Made by a program: the position numbers and the translations under genes
NCBI GenBank assembly: GCA_947173495.1
Contig: CAMWFQ010000009.1
Location: 1 to 64,000 of the forward strand
Source of the DNA: an uncultured Lachnospiraceae bacterium
GTDB taxonomy: Bacteria > Bacillota > Clostridia > Lachnospirales > Lachnospiraceae
Reading direction: 5' to 3'
DNA length: 64,000 nt
The notes under the pieces: generated by a model
Told to the model about the DNA's origin: nothing
Database searches by the model: none
The model's input: only the letters and a program-made list of their open reading frames with translations
Shown here: positions 26,731 through 36,010 of the stretch, in pieces
Numbering within the stretch: the first letter of the stretch is position 1
How the letters are laid out: every line of letters starts with the position of its first letter

Positions 26731-26959
26731 GGGGGCGGATTGCACAAAATGCTCTCTTGTGCCGCTGCGTCAAATGGATTTTCTAAATATTCCGGGGAGG
26801 TTTCGGCATCGAACGCAACCGCCCGCATTCGCCTTCCTGGCTCAGTGCGGGCTTTTCGGAACATCCATGTTCCGAAATTGCTGATTTTCGTACGGAATAT
26901 TAAGAAAATCTCATTTTCCTTCGCAAGGCATCCGAGAGTATTTTGTGCAATCCGCTCCC
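26731..26959. repeat. 229-bp element with 26-bp terminal inverted repeats
   Basis: The left arm 26731-26756 and right arm 26934-26959 are reverse complements at 24 of 26 positions (core GCGGATTGCACAAAAT). Between them lies a small palindrome (TCGGAACATCCATGTTCCGA, 26856-26875). It has no gene: a 97-codon frame at 26710-27003 runs through both arms, lacks a ribosome site and resembles nothing known. Size and ends resemble a MITE-like or non-autonomous mobile repeat. No target-site duplication or transposase is evident. Confidence 0.6.
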
Positions 26960-27002
26960 TTGAAGGTATGGCATTTGCTTTTCATTGGATAGCCGGAGTG
27001 TA

Positions 27003-27156
27003 GCGCTGAGGGAAGAACGAATCCAAAAGGAGCCCCTTGAAAAGCGTCAGCGCTTAGCGAGGTCATGAGCTGCTATGCAGCTCGCGAGCTTAGCGTCTGC
27101 TACGCTTTTCAAGGAGCGAGAGCGTGGCGACGTTGGAATCGTTCTTCCCTCAGCGC
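27003..27156. repeat. 154-bp near-complete palindrome
   Basis: The outer arms 27003-27026 and 27133-27156 are reverse complements at 23 of 24 bases (GCGCTGAGGGAAGAACGA and so on). A perfect inner 13-bp pair follows (CCTTGAAAAGCGT at 27035, ACGCTTTTCAAGG at 27102), and the centre contains AGCTGCTATGCAGCT. The transcript would fold into one long hairpin. It lies 43 bp from the element at 26731. It may be a palindromic repeat of REP/BIME or MITE type, or a large structured terminator between the GH78 and phosphatase genes. Confidence 0.65.
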
Positions 27157-27228
27157 GGACGCGCGGACAGACAATTTCTGAAAAGTAATGTACGGTAGCA
27201 CTTTCTGATCTTCCTCTGTCTTTTGGAA

Positions 27229-27257
27229 TTGAGTTTGGGCCGGAAATAAATTATAAT
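27229..27257 (+). promoter_or_regulatory. Sigma-A promoter of the histidine phosphatase/GH3 unit
   Basis: TTGAGT (27229-27234), a 17-bp spacer and a perfect TATAAT (27252-27257) lie 36 bp before the phosphatase ATG. This separates the downstream genes from the GH78 operon. Confidence 0.75.
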
Positions 27258-27292
27258 TGTAGTGACGGATCAGGGGCGGAAGGGCAGAGGAT

Positions 27293-27820
27293 ATGTTTTA
27301 TTTTGTAAGGCATGGGAAGACGGATTATTCGGAACGGAATACGAAAATCTATCAGGGATTCGGGGTGAATCTGGCGGGGCTTTCGGGAACGGGGAAGGAG
27401 CAGATCAGGAAAGCCGCGAAGGATGAGAGAATGAAAGGGATAGATCTGATTCTGTGTTCCCCCTACACAAGGGCGGTGCAGACCGCGGCGATTCTGTCCG
27501 GGGAATCAGGCGCTGATATCGTGATTGAGACGGATCTCCATGAATGGCTGGCCAATAAAAATTTTGTCTATGAGGATGACGGGACGGCGGAAAGGGCATA
27601 TGAGGAATATGAAAGGAATCATGGAAGGTATCCGGTCGGAAGAGAAATGGCATGGGAAGATGCAGCATCCATGAAAAAGCGGGTGCTTGGTGTGCTGGAA
27701 AAGTACGCATCCTATGGGAAAGTGGCCGTCGCCTGCCATGGTATGATGATACAGGCGGTAACGGGGGGAAGACATCCGGAATGTGGAGAGATTATAGAAT
27801 TTGATCTCCGCGGGCAGTGA
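27293..27820 (+). CDS. Histidine phosphatase family protein
   Basis: 175-residue member of the phosphoglycerate-mutase-like histidine phosphatases. The catalytic RHG is at residues 6-8 (YFVRHGKTD), with the second Arg/His region in LCSPYTRAVQTA and a late CHG (VAVACHGMM). Such proteins dephosphorylate small metabolites, for example sugar phosphates or cobalamin precursors; the substrate cannot be told here. The ribosome site is modest (AGAGG). It has its own promoter (27229), and the permuted GH3 follows 86 bp downstream. Confidence 0.85.
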   Translation: MFYFVRHGKTDYSERNTKIYQGFGVNLAGLSGTGKEQIRKAAKDERMKGIDLILCSPYTRAVQTAAILSGESGADIVIETDLHEWLANKNFVYEDDGTAERAYEEYERNHGRYPVGREMAWEDAASMKKRVLGVLEKYASYGKVAVACHGMMIQAVTGGRHPECGEIIEFDLRGQ

Positions 27821-27906
27821 GCCGGGGCTGTTGACTTTGAAAAAGCAGGGAACGATCTCCGATAGAGGTTCCCATTATAAAAAAAGAAAGAGAGGTATAG
27901 CAGAAA

Positions 27907-30537
27907 ATGGCGGATTTTTATGCGGCGAAAACAAAGGAGATTTCTCAGAGAGAGAAGGACCATATGGAGGAGGTAAGGGGGCTTGCAGGGCAGTGTATGA
28001 CATTGCTTGAAAACGATGGAACCCTCCCGCTGAAAAGCGCAGGAAAAATCGCCCTCTACGGGAATGGAGCCAGAAGAACAGTAAAAGGCGGGACAGGCTC
28101 CGGAAATGTAAACTCCAGGTCGGTGGCCACGGTGGAGGATGGGCTGGAGGAAGCAGGCTTTGAGGTCACAACAAAGGACTGGCTTGCGTTGTATGATCAG
28201 GCGGCCGACAAGGCCCAGAGCGACTATCTGGCAGAGGTTAAGAGGATCTCTCAGGAGACGGGACAGCCGGAATTCGGAGTAATGTTCAGTCATCAGCTCC
28301 AGGAGGCGGCGATTCCGGCGGTGACGGAGGAAATGATCAGAGAGTCGGATACGGATACGGCTCTTTATGTGCTGGCAAGAAACTCCGGAGAGGGGTGCGA
28401 CCGTTATAACAGGGAGGGAGATTATCTGCTTTCCCGGACGGAGCTGGAGGCGCTGAAGAAGGTGGCGGAAAATTACAAAAATACCATCGTGATTCTGAAT
28501 GTGGCCAATATTATTGACACCACGCCTCTGAAGGAAATGAATGGGATCAGCGCCGTTCTCCTTGCCGGGCAGGCGGGAAATATCGGAGGCTATGCGGTGG
28601 CGGACGTGCTCCTGGGAAAAACCATTCCTTCCGGAAAGCTGACGGATACCTGGGCAAAGGCATATGCAGATTATCCTTCCAGCGCTTCCTTCAGCCACAA
28701 CAACGGGGATGTGAACGATGAATATTACGGGGAAGGCATTTTTGTAGGATATCGTTATTTCGATACCTTTAACATCACGCCCAATTACTGCTTCGGGTAT
28801 GGAAAAGGCTATACGGATTTTTCTGTTGAGGTATGTAACGTACAGGCTGACGCAAAGGAGATCCGTGTCAGTGTAAAGGTGACCAATACAGGGGATCAGT
28901 ACGCAGGCAGGGAAGTGGTGCAGGTCTATTATTCAGCGCCCGAAGGAGCTCTGGAGAAGCCCTATCAGGAGCTGGCAGGCTTTGCCAAGACCAAAGAGCT
29001 GGCACCGGGGGAGAGCCAGGAGCTGACAGTGTGCTTCAAGACCGCGTCCATGGCCTCCTATGACAGCCAAAGGGCGGCATGGATCATGGAAAAGGGGACT
29101 TACTATCTTCGTGTGGGAAACAGCTCCCGGAACACAAGGATCGCGGCAGCCCTTACGCTGGATGCGGATGCGGTTACGGTTCAGCTGAAAAACCTTTTCG
29201 GGGAGGCGGAAGATCTGACGGAGATCAGCAGGGCAGGAACAGTATCCTACAGCTATCCCGGTGAGGAGGAGGAAAAGGCGGAGGCAGAGGTACTTCCCTT
29301 AAAAGCATCGGAAATAGAAAAAGAAGAGGTTACATACAGCGGAGCAGTAGCAGAATTCCCGCCTTATGCAGGGGATAAGCTGACCATGGAGGATGTAAAG
29401 AGCGGGAAGGCTTCTTTGAAGGATCTGGTATCCCAGCTGACGGTGGAGGAAATGGCCACGGTATGTAAGGGAGCGTCTCAGATGTCTCTGGGAGAGGATG
29501 TATCCGGCGTGGTGGGAAATGCATCTTTTTCAGCCCCAGGAGCCGCCGGAGAGACCACCTTTACCCTGTATCAGGAGAGAGGAATCCAGAATATGATCCT
29601 GGCCGACGGACCGGCAGGACTGCGCCTTACCGCACATTTCGGCATGACGCCGGAGGGAAAAACGGTTTCCTATACCAATCCCCTGACAGGAAAGGATGTG
29701 GAGGATCTCAAGGTTCCGGAAGGAACCAGAGAGTACTATCAGTACTGCACAGCCATTCCGGTGGCAGCGCTTCTGGCCCAGTCCTGGGACATGGAACTGA
29801 TCGAAAAATGCGGAGAGATCATTGGGCGTGAGATGGAGGAATTCCATGTGAGTCTGTGGCTGGCGCCGGGAATGAACATTCACCGGAATCCTCTCTGCGG
29901 ACGGAACTTCGAGTATTATTCCGAGGATCCTCTGATCTCCGGTATGTGTGCGGCGGCAACCACTCTGGGCGTACAGTCCCATGCCGGTGCGGGAACCACC
30001 ATCAAGCACTATGCCGCCAACAATATGGAAGATAACCGGATGTTTGTAAATGAGCACATCAGCGAGAGGGCGATGCGGGAGATCTATCTGAAGGGATTTG
30101 AGATCGCAGTAAAGACCTCCCAGCCCATGAGCATCATGTCCTCCTACAACCTGGTGAATGGCGTGCACACGGCAGGAAGTTATGACCTGCTTACGGCAGC
30201 TGCCAGAGACGAATGGGGATTCGCCGGACTGATCATGACCGACTGGGGCACCTCTGAGGATATGACAAAGGTATTCGGCTTTGGCAATCTGAAATATTCC
30301 TACACAGACCCGGCGGACTGCGTGAATGCAGGCAATGATCTGCAGATGCCCGGCTCGGCCGGAATCTATGACCGCATTGTGGAAGCAGTGAAAAAGGGAG
30401 AGATCTCGATGGGACAGCTTCAGATCTGCACCTGGCGGATTTTGAACATCGTGCAGCAGTCTCTTGCCTATGAGGACTGCAGGCCCTATGGAGAGCAGTT
30501 CGGAGAGATGGACTGGGCAGTGAAGGTGCTGAGATAG
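27907..30537 (+). CDS. Domain-permuted glycoside hydrolase family 3 enzyme
   Basis: 876-residue GH3 in which the domain order is reversed. The N-terminus carries the (alpha/beta)6 domain (about 20-290; CMTLLENDGTLPLK is normally mid-protein) and a fibronectin-III-like domain (about 300-430). The catalytic TIM barrel follows (about 500-860). The nucleophile is Asp779 in LIMTDWGTSED, with KHYAANNMEDNR and LWLAPGMNIHRNPLCGRNFE conserved. Reversed GH3 beta-glucosidases are known from rumen clostridia such as Butyrivibrio. No signal peptide, so likely cytoplasmic. Start at ATG 27907 after GAGAGG. It differs strongly from the BglX-like GH3 at 16599 and need not share its substrate. Confidence 0.9.
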   Translation: MADFYAAKTKEISQREKDHMEEVRGLAGQCMTLLENDGTLPLKSAGKIALYGNGARRTVKGGTGSGNVNSRSVATVEDGLEEAGFEVTTKDWLALYDQAADKAQSDYLAEVKRISQETGQPEFGVMFSHQLQEAAIPAVTEEMIRESDTDTALYVLARNSGEGCDRYNREGDYLLSRTELEALKKVAENYKNTIVILNVANIIDTTPLKEMNGISAVLLAGQAGNIGGYAVADVLLGKTIPSGKLTDTWAKAYADYPSSASFSHNNGDVNDEYYGEGIFVGYRYFDTFNITPNYCFGYGKGYTDFSVEVCNVQADAKEIRVSVKVTNTGDQYAGREVVQVYYSAPEGALEKPYQELAGFAKTKELAPGESQELTVCFKTASMASYDSQRAAWIMEKGTYYLRVGNSSRNTRIAAALTLDADAVTVQLKNLFGEAEDLTEISRAGTVSYSYPGEEEEKAEAEVLPLKASEIEKEEVTYSGAVAEFPPYAGDKLTMEDVKSGKASLKDLVSQLTVEEMATVCKGASQMSLGEDVSGVVGNASFSAPGAAGETTFTLYQERGIQNMILADGPAGLRLTAHFGMTPEGKTVSYTNPLTGKDVEDLKVPEGTREYYQYCTAIPVAALLAQSWDMELIEKCGEIIGREMEEFHVSLWLAPGMNIHRNPLCGRNFEYYSEDPLISGMCAAATTLGVQSHAGAGTTIKHYAANNMEDNRMFVNEHISERAMREIYLKGFEIAVKTSQPMSIMSSYNLVNGVHTAGSYDLLTAAARDEWGFAGLIMTDWGTSEDMTKVFGFGNLKYSYTDPADCVNAGNDLQMPGSAGIYDRIVEAVKKGEISMGQLQICTWRILNIVQQSLAYEDCRPYGEQFGEMDWAVKVLR

Positions 30538-30547
30538 TATATGCAGC

Positions 30548-30633
30548 GAACGTCAGATGAATCCCTGACGTTTCCTGATAAGGATATCCCGTGGAAGAGT
30601 GTTACTGAAAAAGCAGTGAATTCCACGGGATAT
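30548..30633 (+). terminator. Two hairpins after the permuted GH3
   Basis: The first stem is AACGTCAG/CTGACGTT (30549-30572), ending in TTTCCTGAT, a weak terminator. The second is a perfect 13-bp stem, ATATCCCGTGGAA (30584-30596) with TTCCACGGGATAT (30621-30633), around a 24-base loop and without a U-tract. Together they separate the GH3 from the acetyltransferase gene. Confidence 0.5.
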
Positions 30634-30681
30634 TCCTAACAGGAATTAAAAGCAGTCAAAGAATCGACAGGAGCAAAAATC

Positions 30682-31233
30682 GTGATACTAGAAACAGAGA
30701 GACTGATTCTGCGTCCGTGGGAAGAAAGTGATGCAGAGGATTTATACAAATATGCCAGTGATCCTGCCGTGGGACCAATCGCAGGCTGGGAGGTTCATAC
30801 CAGCGTAGAAAACAGCCGGGAGATTATCAGAGGCGTGTTGTCGGCGCCGGAAACGTATGCGGTAGTGCTGAAGGAAACCGGACGTCCTGCAGGCAGCATC
30901 GGATTGATGCTTGGACAGGCCAGTAATATCGGCATTCCTGATACGGAGGGAGAAATCGGCTACTGGATTGGGGTTCCCTATTGGGGACAGGGACTTATAC
31001 CGGAGGCGGTCAGAGAAATAATCCGTTATGGATTTGATACTTTAAATCTTGAAAAAATCTGGTGCGGATACTTTGATGGAAATGAAAAGTCAAAGCGAGT
31101 GCAGAAAAAGTGCGGCTTTTCTTATCACCACACATCGGAGAATGTTCCCTGCGCACTGGAGGGTGTTTTGCGAACAGAGCATATAACCTGTCTTACAAGG
31201 GACATATGGCTATCGGAAAGGAATCTGAAATGA
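30682..31233 (+). CDS. GNAT family N-acetyltransferase (RimJ/RimL type)
   Basis: 183-residue acetyltransferase beginning [20 protein letters not shown], the hallmark of the RimJ/RimL-like GNAT group, with [20 protein letters not shown] as the acetyl-CoA binding motif A. It transfers acetyl from acetyl-CoA to an amine of a protein or small molecule; the target is unknown. The start codon is GTG at 30682, ten bases after ACAGGAG. Its stop overlaps the start of the nitroreductase (ATGA at 31230), so the two are translationally coupled. Confidence 0.88.
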   Translation: MILETERLILRPWEESDAEDLYKYASDPAVGPIAGWEVHTSVENSREIIRGVLSAPETYAVVLKETGRPAGSIGLMLGQASNIGIPDTEGEIGYWIGVPYWGQGLIPEAVREIIRYGFDTLNLEKIWCGYFDGNEKSKRVQKKCGFSYHHTSENVPCALEGVLRTEHITCLTRDIWLSERNLK

Positions 31234-31820
31234 TACAGGCTATCAGTGACAGGAGAAGTATTCGGAAATTTAAACCGCAAAGTGTGCCGCGTGAAATGGT
31301 AGAGAATATTTTGAAAGCAGGAATGTTGGCGCCATCCTCAAAAAACAGGCAGCCGTGGAGGTTTATCGTGGTGAGAGAGGATGCCAGGGCGGAAATGCTG
31401 GGGGTTATGGAAAAGGGACTGGACAGAGAAGAAACAGACCCGGCGCTTCCGGGAAGTGCGGAGCATTTAGGCGCGGCGCGATATACACTGGAGATCATGA
31501 AGCAGGCCCCGGTCATTATCTTTATAGTGAATACGCTGGGAGAAGATATCGGCCGGCAGCTGTCGTTGGAGGAGCGGGTTTATGAGATCTGTAATGCCCA
31601 GTCCATTGGAGCCGCCATTGAAAATATGACTTTGACTGCAGTAGAACAGGGGCTGGGAAGTCTGTGGATCTGCGATACATTCTTTGCCCACAGAGAGCTG
31701 TGCGACTGGCTGGCCGTAAAGGGCGAGCTGTATGCGGCAATGGCCCTGGGGTATGCGGATGAAGCGCCTTCGGCCCGGCCAAGGAAAAAAATGGAAGATG
31801 TGGTGGAGTGGCGGGAGTGA
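31230..31820 (+). CDS. Nitroreductase family protein
   Basis: 196-residue FMN-dependent nitroreductase-like protein. Family motifs: SDRRSIRKF at the N-terminus (FMN phosphate contact), [14 protein letters not shown], and [18 protein letters not shown]. The frame is open from 31110, but the ATG at 31230 has AAAGGA seven bases upstream and forms an ATGA overlap with the GNAT stop, so that start is chosen. The enzyme reduces nitro compounds, quinones or other oxidised substrates with NAD(P)H; no context defines which. Confidence 0.87.
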   Translation: MIQAISDRRSIRKFKPQSVPREMVENILKAGMLAPSSKNRQPWRFIVVREDARAEMLGVMEKGLDREETDPALPGSAEHLGAARYTLEIMKQAPVIIFIVNTLGEDIGRQLSLEERVYEICNAQSIGAAIENMTLTAVEQGLGSLWICDTFFAHRELCDWLAVKGELYAAMALGYADEAPSARPRKKMEDVVEWRE

Positions 31821-31854
31821 AGCCGGATGGTCAAAAGAGAAAGAGGTAAGTCTG

Positions 31855-31929
31855 ATGCGGAATGTGTACGACTGTGTAAGGGTTTTCGAGAAACTGCTGG
31901 ATCTGCCGCTCGTTTTTCCCACAGAATAA
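31855..31929 (+). pseudogene. 24-codon ORF, possible gene remnant
   Basis: An ATG with a GAGG site eight bases upstream opens a 24-codon frame (MRNVYDCVRVFEKLLDLPLV and four more residues). The start resembles, from memory, the N-terminus of a family of small proteins beginning with a YDCVxVFEKLLD helix, cut off after about 17 residues. The next 120 bp holds no intact continuation in any frame. A truncated remnant or a chance small ORF are both possible. Confidence 0.25.
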
Positions 31930-32123
31930 AATGGATTATACAAAAAATCAGGCATCATGGGCTTTTCTATACTAAGAAGAAAGTAACTCTTTCAACAGGA
32001 GAAGAAGAATTACTGTATGACAGGCTGGAAAAGAGGGTGACAAATTTAAGGTGATCCACCCAAAGAAAAATATTAAAAAATATGTAAAAAATACACAAAT
32101 ATATGCATGATCTGCAGGATTTA

Positions 32124-32152
32124 TTTACAGAAAAAGTGAATCCCCGTAGAAT
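32124..32152 (+). promoter_or_regulatory. Sigma-A promoter of importer operon 3
   Basis: TTTACA (32124-32129), a 17-bp spacer and TAGAAT (32147-32152) lie 44 bp before the first permease gene. The region between 31930 and 32120 is AT-rich with no recognisable gene. Confidence 0.6.
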
Positions 32153-32195
32153 GAGCACAAGGTAAAGACACAAAACAGCACAGAGGAAATGTGAT

Positions 32196-33047
32196 ATGAA
32201 AAGAAAATCTGACTGGTCTGCCTATGTATTCATTCTGCCGGGATTCTGTTTTTTCTGCTTTGCGATTATGATACCTCTTGTCATGGGAATCAACATTGCA
32301 TTTACAGACTGGAACGGCATTACCGACACATACACTTACATAGGACTGAAAAATTTCACAGATGCGCTGCAGGATCAGCGTATCAGGCAGCCAATCCTGA
32401 ATACCCTGTATTTTGCACTTCTTGGGACGGCAGGCAACACGATGGTGTCATTGGGACTTGCCCTGCTGGTGAACCAGAAGCTTGGGAAGATTGCTTCGGC
32501 TGCGAAAATGATCTTCTTTATTCCGGTATGTTTCAGTGCGGTTCTGACCGCCTTTTTGTGGAAGTTCATTTACAGGGATGTGTTTGGACAGCTGTTCCAT
32601 ATCAAGAACCTGTTGGGAAATGCCGCGCTGGTTATCCTGGCCATTGTGATTATGGGGCTGTGGAATTCCTGCGGAATCAACATGCTGGTCTATCTTTCCG
32701 GACTGAAAAATATACCCGGGGATCTGTATGAGGCAGCCCGGATTGACGGGGCGGGCGCCTTTAAATCTTTCCGTTACATCACGCTTCCACTTCTGATGCC
32801 TTCTTTTACCGTGTGCGTGACCATCTCCATGACTTCATGGCTGAAGGAGTTTGCCACGACCATGTGCAGTACCGGCGGCGGCCCCTATGGGTCTTCCAGA
32901 ACCGTTTCTCTGTATATCTATGAAAACCTGTACGACTACAGCAAAGCGGGATATGGACAGGCAGTCTCCATGCTCTTTGTCATTTTTCTCGTAGTATTGG
33001 GAAATCTGGTGTCTGCATTTTTCCGGGCCAGGGAGGTGGAAGCTTAA
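32196..33047 (+). CDS. Sugar ABC importer 3: MalF-type permease
   Basis: 283-residue CUT1 permease with six hydrophobic segments (first WSAYVFILPGFCFFCFAI) and the EAA loop DLYEAARIDGAGAFKSFRYI, followed by TLP. AGAGGAAA ribosome site. Unusually the permeases precede the binding protein in this cluster. The stop codon overlaps the start of the next permease (TAATG), so the two are coupled. No ATPase is encoded. Confidence 0.9.
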   Translation: MKRKSDWSAYVFILPGFCFFCFAIMIPLVMGINIAFTDWNGITDTYTYIGLKNFTDALQDQRIRQPILNTLYFALLGTAGNTMVSLGLALLVNQKLGKIASAAKMIFFIPVCFSAVLTAFLWKFIYRDVFGQLFHIKNLLGNAALVILAIVIMGLWNSCGINMLVYLSGLKNIPGDLYEAARIDGAGAFKSFRYITLPLLMPSFTVCVTISMTSWLKEFATTMCSTGGGPYGSSRTVSLYIYENLYDYSKAGYGQAVSMLFVIFLVVLGNLVSAFFRAREVEA

Positions 33048-33880
33048 TGAGAGAAAAAAGGATCGTAAACGTATTTCAGATTTTGTTCCTGCTTCTGGTA
33101 ATGTTTGTTTTTCTGTTTCCCAGCTATATTGCGCTTCTGACGTCGTGGAAAACCAGGATAGAGGTTTCCCGGTCGGCGCTGAGCTTTCCGGAAACCTTTG
33201 CGATTCAGAACTATATAGAGGCCATCAGGAAAAGTCAGTTTCTGACAGCACTTAAGAACAGCTGCGCCATTACCTTTCCGTCAGTGCTTCTGATCGTGAT
33301 CTGTTCTTCCATGGGGGGATACAGTATCGCCAGACATTCGGCGAAGCACAAGATATTCAAATATCTGGACAGACTTTATGTATCGTCGCTGATGATTCCA
33401 TTCCAGATTCTGATGATCCCGGTCTACCGGATGTATAAAAGCCTGCGGCTTCTGAACACACTTCAGGGTATGGTACTGATGCTCACAGGAGTGAGTATAG
33501 CCTACGCCACATTCCTTTATGTGGGATTTGTCAAGTCCATACCAAGAGAGCTGGAGGAGGCGGCACTGATCGATGGCTGCGGACCCTATAAAGCCTTTTT
33601 TGTTATTGTGTTTCCCATGTTGAAACCCATTACTACCACGGTGGCGGCGCTCCATGTGATGTGGCTGTGGAATGATTTTAATATATCCCTTGTGTTGATG
33701 CAGAAGGAAAGCGTAAGGCCTCTGACGGTAAAGCAGTACTATTTCTTTGGACAGTATGCTTCCGATTATGGGATGGCGTTTGCGGCGGCGATCCTCACCA
33801 TGCTTCCGGTGGTCATCTTTTTTATGGCGGCGCAGAAGTATCTGGTGGAAGGCATCTCGGGCGGTGCGGTAAAGGGTTAG
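33047..33880 (+). CDS. Sugar ABC importer 3: MalG-type permease
   Basis: 277-residue permease with six hydrophobic segments, EAA loop ELEEAALIDGCGPYKAFFVI and C-terminus VEGISGGAVKG. Overlaps the previous stop by one base, with GGGAGGTGG as ribosome site. It forms importer 3 with the permease at 32196 and the lipoprotein at 33973. Confidence 0.9.
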   Translation: MREKRIVNVFQILFLLLVMFVFLFPSYIALLTSWKTRIEVSRSALSFPETFAIQNYIEAIRKSQFLTALKNSCAITFPSVLLIVICSSMGGYSIARHSAKHKIFKYLDRLYVSSLMIPFQILMIPVYRMYKSLRLLNTLQGMVLMLTGVSIAYATFLYVGFVKSIPRELEEAALIDGCGPYKAFFVIVFPMLKPITTTVAALHVMWLWNDFNISLVLMQKESVRPLTVKQYYFFGQYASDYGMAFAAAILTMLPVVIFFMAAQKYLVEGISGGAVKG

Positions 33881-33972
33881 GGAACCATAATTTTAATCGC
33901 GGGGGTTGTGTCTGCGCGCTGCCTGCCACAGACCCGCTATGCACAGGAAGCAGTGCGGAAAAGGAGGAAGAA

Positions 33973-35376
33973 ATGAGGAAACAGTTGTTAAAAAAAGTAT
34001 TGGCGCTGACGCTCACAGTATCTGTGGGGATCCTGCCTCTGGCAGGCTGTGGAAACAGCGGCGAAGGAAGCGGGACATCCGGAGAGACGCAGAGAACAGC
34101 AGAGAATGCTGTGGCAGAGAATGCTGCGGTGGAAAATGGAGCAGCAGAAGGAGAAAGCTCTGAACCGCAGGGCGAAGAGACACAGGTACAGGCAGGGGGA
34201 GGGGAAACGATTGAGATTACCTGGATGCATAAGTTTGTGGAACCGGGAATTCTGAAATGGGTGGATGAAGTGATCGCCAATTTTGAGACGGCCAATCCGG
34301 ATATGAAAGTCCATACCGAAACGGTTCCGGCGGATGATTATGAGCAGATGCTGAAGACTAAGATTGCATCAGATGATGCACCGGATGTATTTGTTCTGGA
34401 TAATCAGAGCCGGTATCAGGAATTTTCCGCTGCAGAGCGTCTTTATGATCTCAGCAGCCTGGAAGGAATTGAAAATATTAATCCGGATATGCTTTACGAT
34501 GGGCAGGTAAACGGTGTGCAGTATGCAGTTCCTCTGGATGTCAATGCCTATGCAGTTCACTATAATAAGGACCTTTTCGAACAATATGACCTGGAAGTCC
34601 CAACCACCATTTCGGAAATGAGGAATGTATGCGAGGTATTGCAGGAAAACGGGATTAAGCCTTTTGGCGCGGGGTATGCCACGCAGTTCTGCGTTCAGTT
34701 CAGCGTAGAGGTACTGCTTCTTCCGCTGTGCATGGATGGAGAATGGCATACCAACAAAATCGAGCGGAAGAGCTCCTTTGCAGAGGATGAAAAATTCAAG
34801 GAGGCCATGAAACTCTGGGATTCCTTCTATGAGTTTACAGGCGACGATCCCTGGGGAACAGACTGGGATACGGTACAGAATCAAATGGCAAACGGCGAAG
34901 CGGCGATGATCGTGAACGGCTCCTGGACCGTGGATGGCGTCAGCAGCATTAATCCTGATATTAATATCGGTATCTTTGCAATGCCCACCTTTGAGGAAAA
35001 GGACAGTTCCGTCATCCTCATGAAGCCGGGCGCAGGGATCTGCCTGTACAATAATACACAGGATGAAGCCCGCCTGGAAGCAGCCAGGAAGTTCTTTAAT
35101 TATCTGCTTTCAGAGGAATCAGGAAACAGCTACGCGAGGAACGCGTTCAAGATTTCCACTCTGAAAAATGCCGACTGCAGTTTTTCCCCGGCACTTATGG
35201 ATGCACTTTCCTATCCGGCGGAGAGAACCTGGAATTCTGCGGGGCTGACCCTGTTCAATTCTGAATATGAAACGGTATTTTATGATACCATAACGAAATA
35301 TGCGATGCAGGATACTCTTGATATTGATGCATTGTGTGCAGAATTGGATCAAAATTTTGCTGCTATCAGTAAATAA
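33973..35376 (+). CDS. Sugar ABC importer 3: binding lipoprotein
   Basis: 467-residue family-1 solute-binding lipoprotein: signal peptide with lipobox PLAGC (Cys26), an acidic/Ala/Gln-rich linker (to about 75) and the two-lobe fold, including NGEAAMIVNGSWTVDG, a conserved block of CUT1 proteins. AAGGAGG ribosome site. It is the third gene of importer 3 and leads into the DJ-1, PAS and beta-helix genes, so the operon probably continues. Confidence 0.9.
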   Translation: MRKQLLKKVLALTLTVSVGILPLAGCGNSGEGSGTSGETQRTAENAVAENAAVENGAAEGESSEPQGEETQVQAGGGETIEITWMHKFVEPGILKWVDEVIANFETANPDMKVHTETVPADDYEQMLKTKIASDDAPDVFVLDNQSRYQEFSAAERLYDLSSLEGIENINPDMLYDGQVNGVQYAVPLDVNAYAVHYNKDLFEQYDLEVPTTISEMRNVCEVLQENGIKPFGAGYATQFCVQFSVEVLLLPLCMDGEWHTNKIERKSSFAEDEKFKEAMKLWDSFYEFTGDDPWGTDWDTVQNQMANGEAAMIVNGSWTVDGVSSINPDINIGIFAMPTFEEKDSSVILMKPGAGICLYNNTQDEARLEAARKFFNYLLSEESGNSYARNAFKISTLKNADCSFSPALMDALSYPAERTWNSAGLTLFNSEYETVFYDTITKYAMQDTLDIDALCAELDQNFAAISK

Positions 35377-35424
35377 CAATGACTGATTTCGACAATCTTA
35401 TACAAGACAGGAGGAGATAATATT

Positions 35425-35964
35425 ATGCTGATGAAAGGCAAACGGGTGATCATGATCATCACGGAAGGGTATACGGAGCCGGAACTGTGGACGCCTTATT
35501 ACCGGTTTCAGGAGGAAGGGGCGGAGGTAATCATTGCCGGCCCCCAGAAGGGAATCGTATGCGGAGAAGGGCTTCACGGAAAGGATGGAAGCATTGCGGA
35601 GATCACCCATACAGTGGAAGAAGCGATGGCGGAGCCCTATGATATGCTGTTTTTACCGGGGGGACTCTGGTCTCCGGTGGCCCTGAGAGCCCATGAGGCA
35701 ACTCTGAACTGTGTCAGGGAGAGCATGGACAAAGGAATCATGACCTGTGCCATCTGCCATGCTCCCTGGATCTTGATATCGGCAGGCGTGGTGAGGGGCC
35801 GGAAGATCTCCTGTCCGGCGGACATGGCAATCGATATTACCAATGCAGGGGGAGAGTATGTCACGGACAATGCGGTGCGGGACGGAAACCTCTTTACGGC
35901 AACTGCATTCCCGCAGCTTCCGGACCTGATGCGGCTGATTATGGAGAATGTGGATGAATTTTAA
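35425..35964 (+). CDS. DJ-1/PfpI family protein
   Basis: 179-residue DJ-1/PfpI/YhbO-like protein. Nucleophile Cys111 sits in the nucleophile elbow AICHAPW (CH dyad), and the family start RVIMIITEGYTEPELW supplies the acidic partner. Members are proteases, glyoxalases/deglycases or stress proteins acting on reactive carbonyls. AGGAGGAG site. It lies between a sugar importer and a PAS protein, in a same-strand run. The specific reaction is unknown. Confidence 0.88.
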   Translation: MLMKGKRVIMIITEGYTEPELWTPYYRFQEEGAEVIIAGPQKGIVCGEGLHGKDGSIAEITHTVEEAMAEPYDMLFLPGGLWSPVALRAHEATLNCVRESMDKGIMTCAICHAPWILISAGVVRGRKISCPADMAIDITNAGGEYVTDNAVRDGNLFTATAFPQLPDLMRLIMENVDEF

Positions 35965-36010
35965 ACAAATAATCTGCAAGAACAAAGCAGGAGAAGTGAG
36001 GACAGGCAAT

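Noticed and set aside
26710-27003. 97-codon plus-strand ORF in the repeat region
   Set aside because: It reads through both arms of an inverted repeat, has no ribosome site and has an implausible composition.
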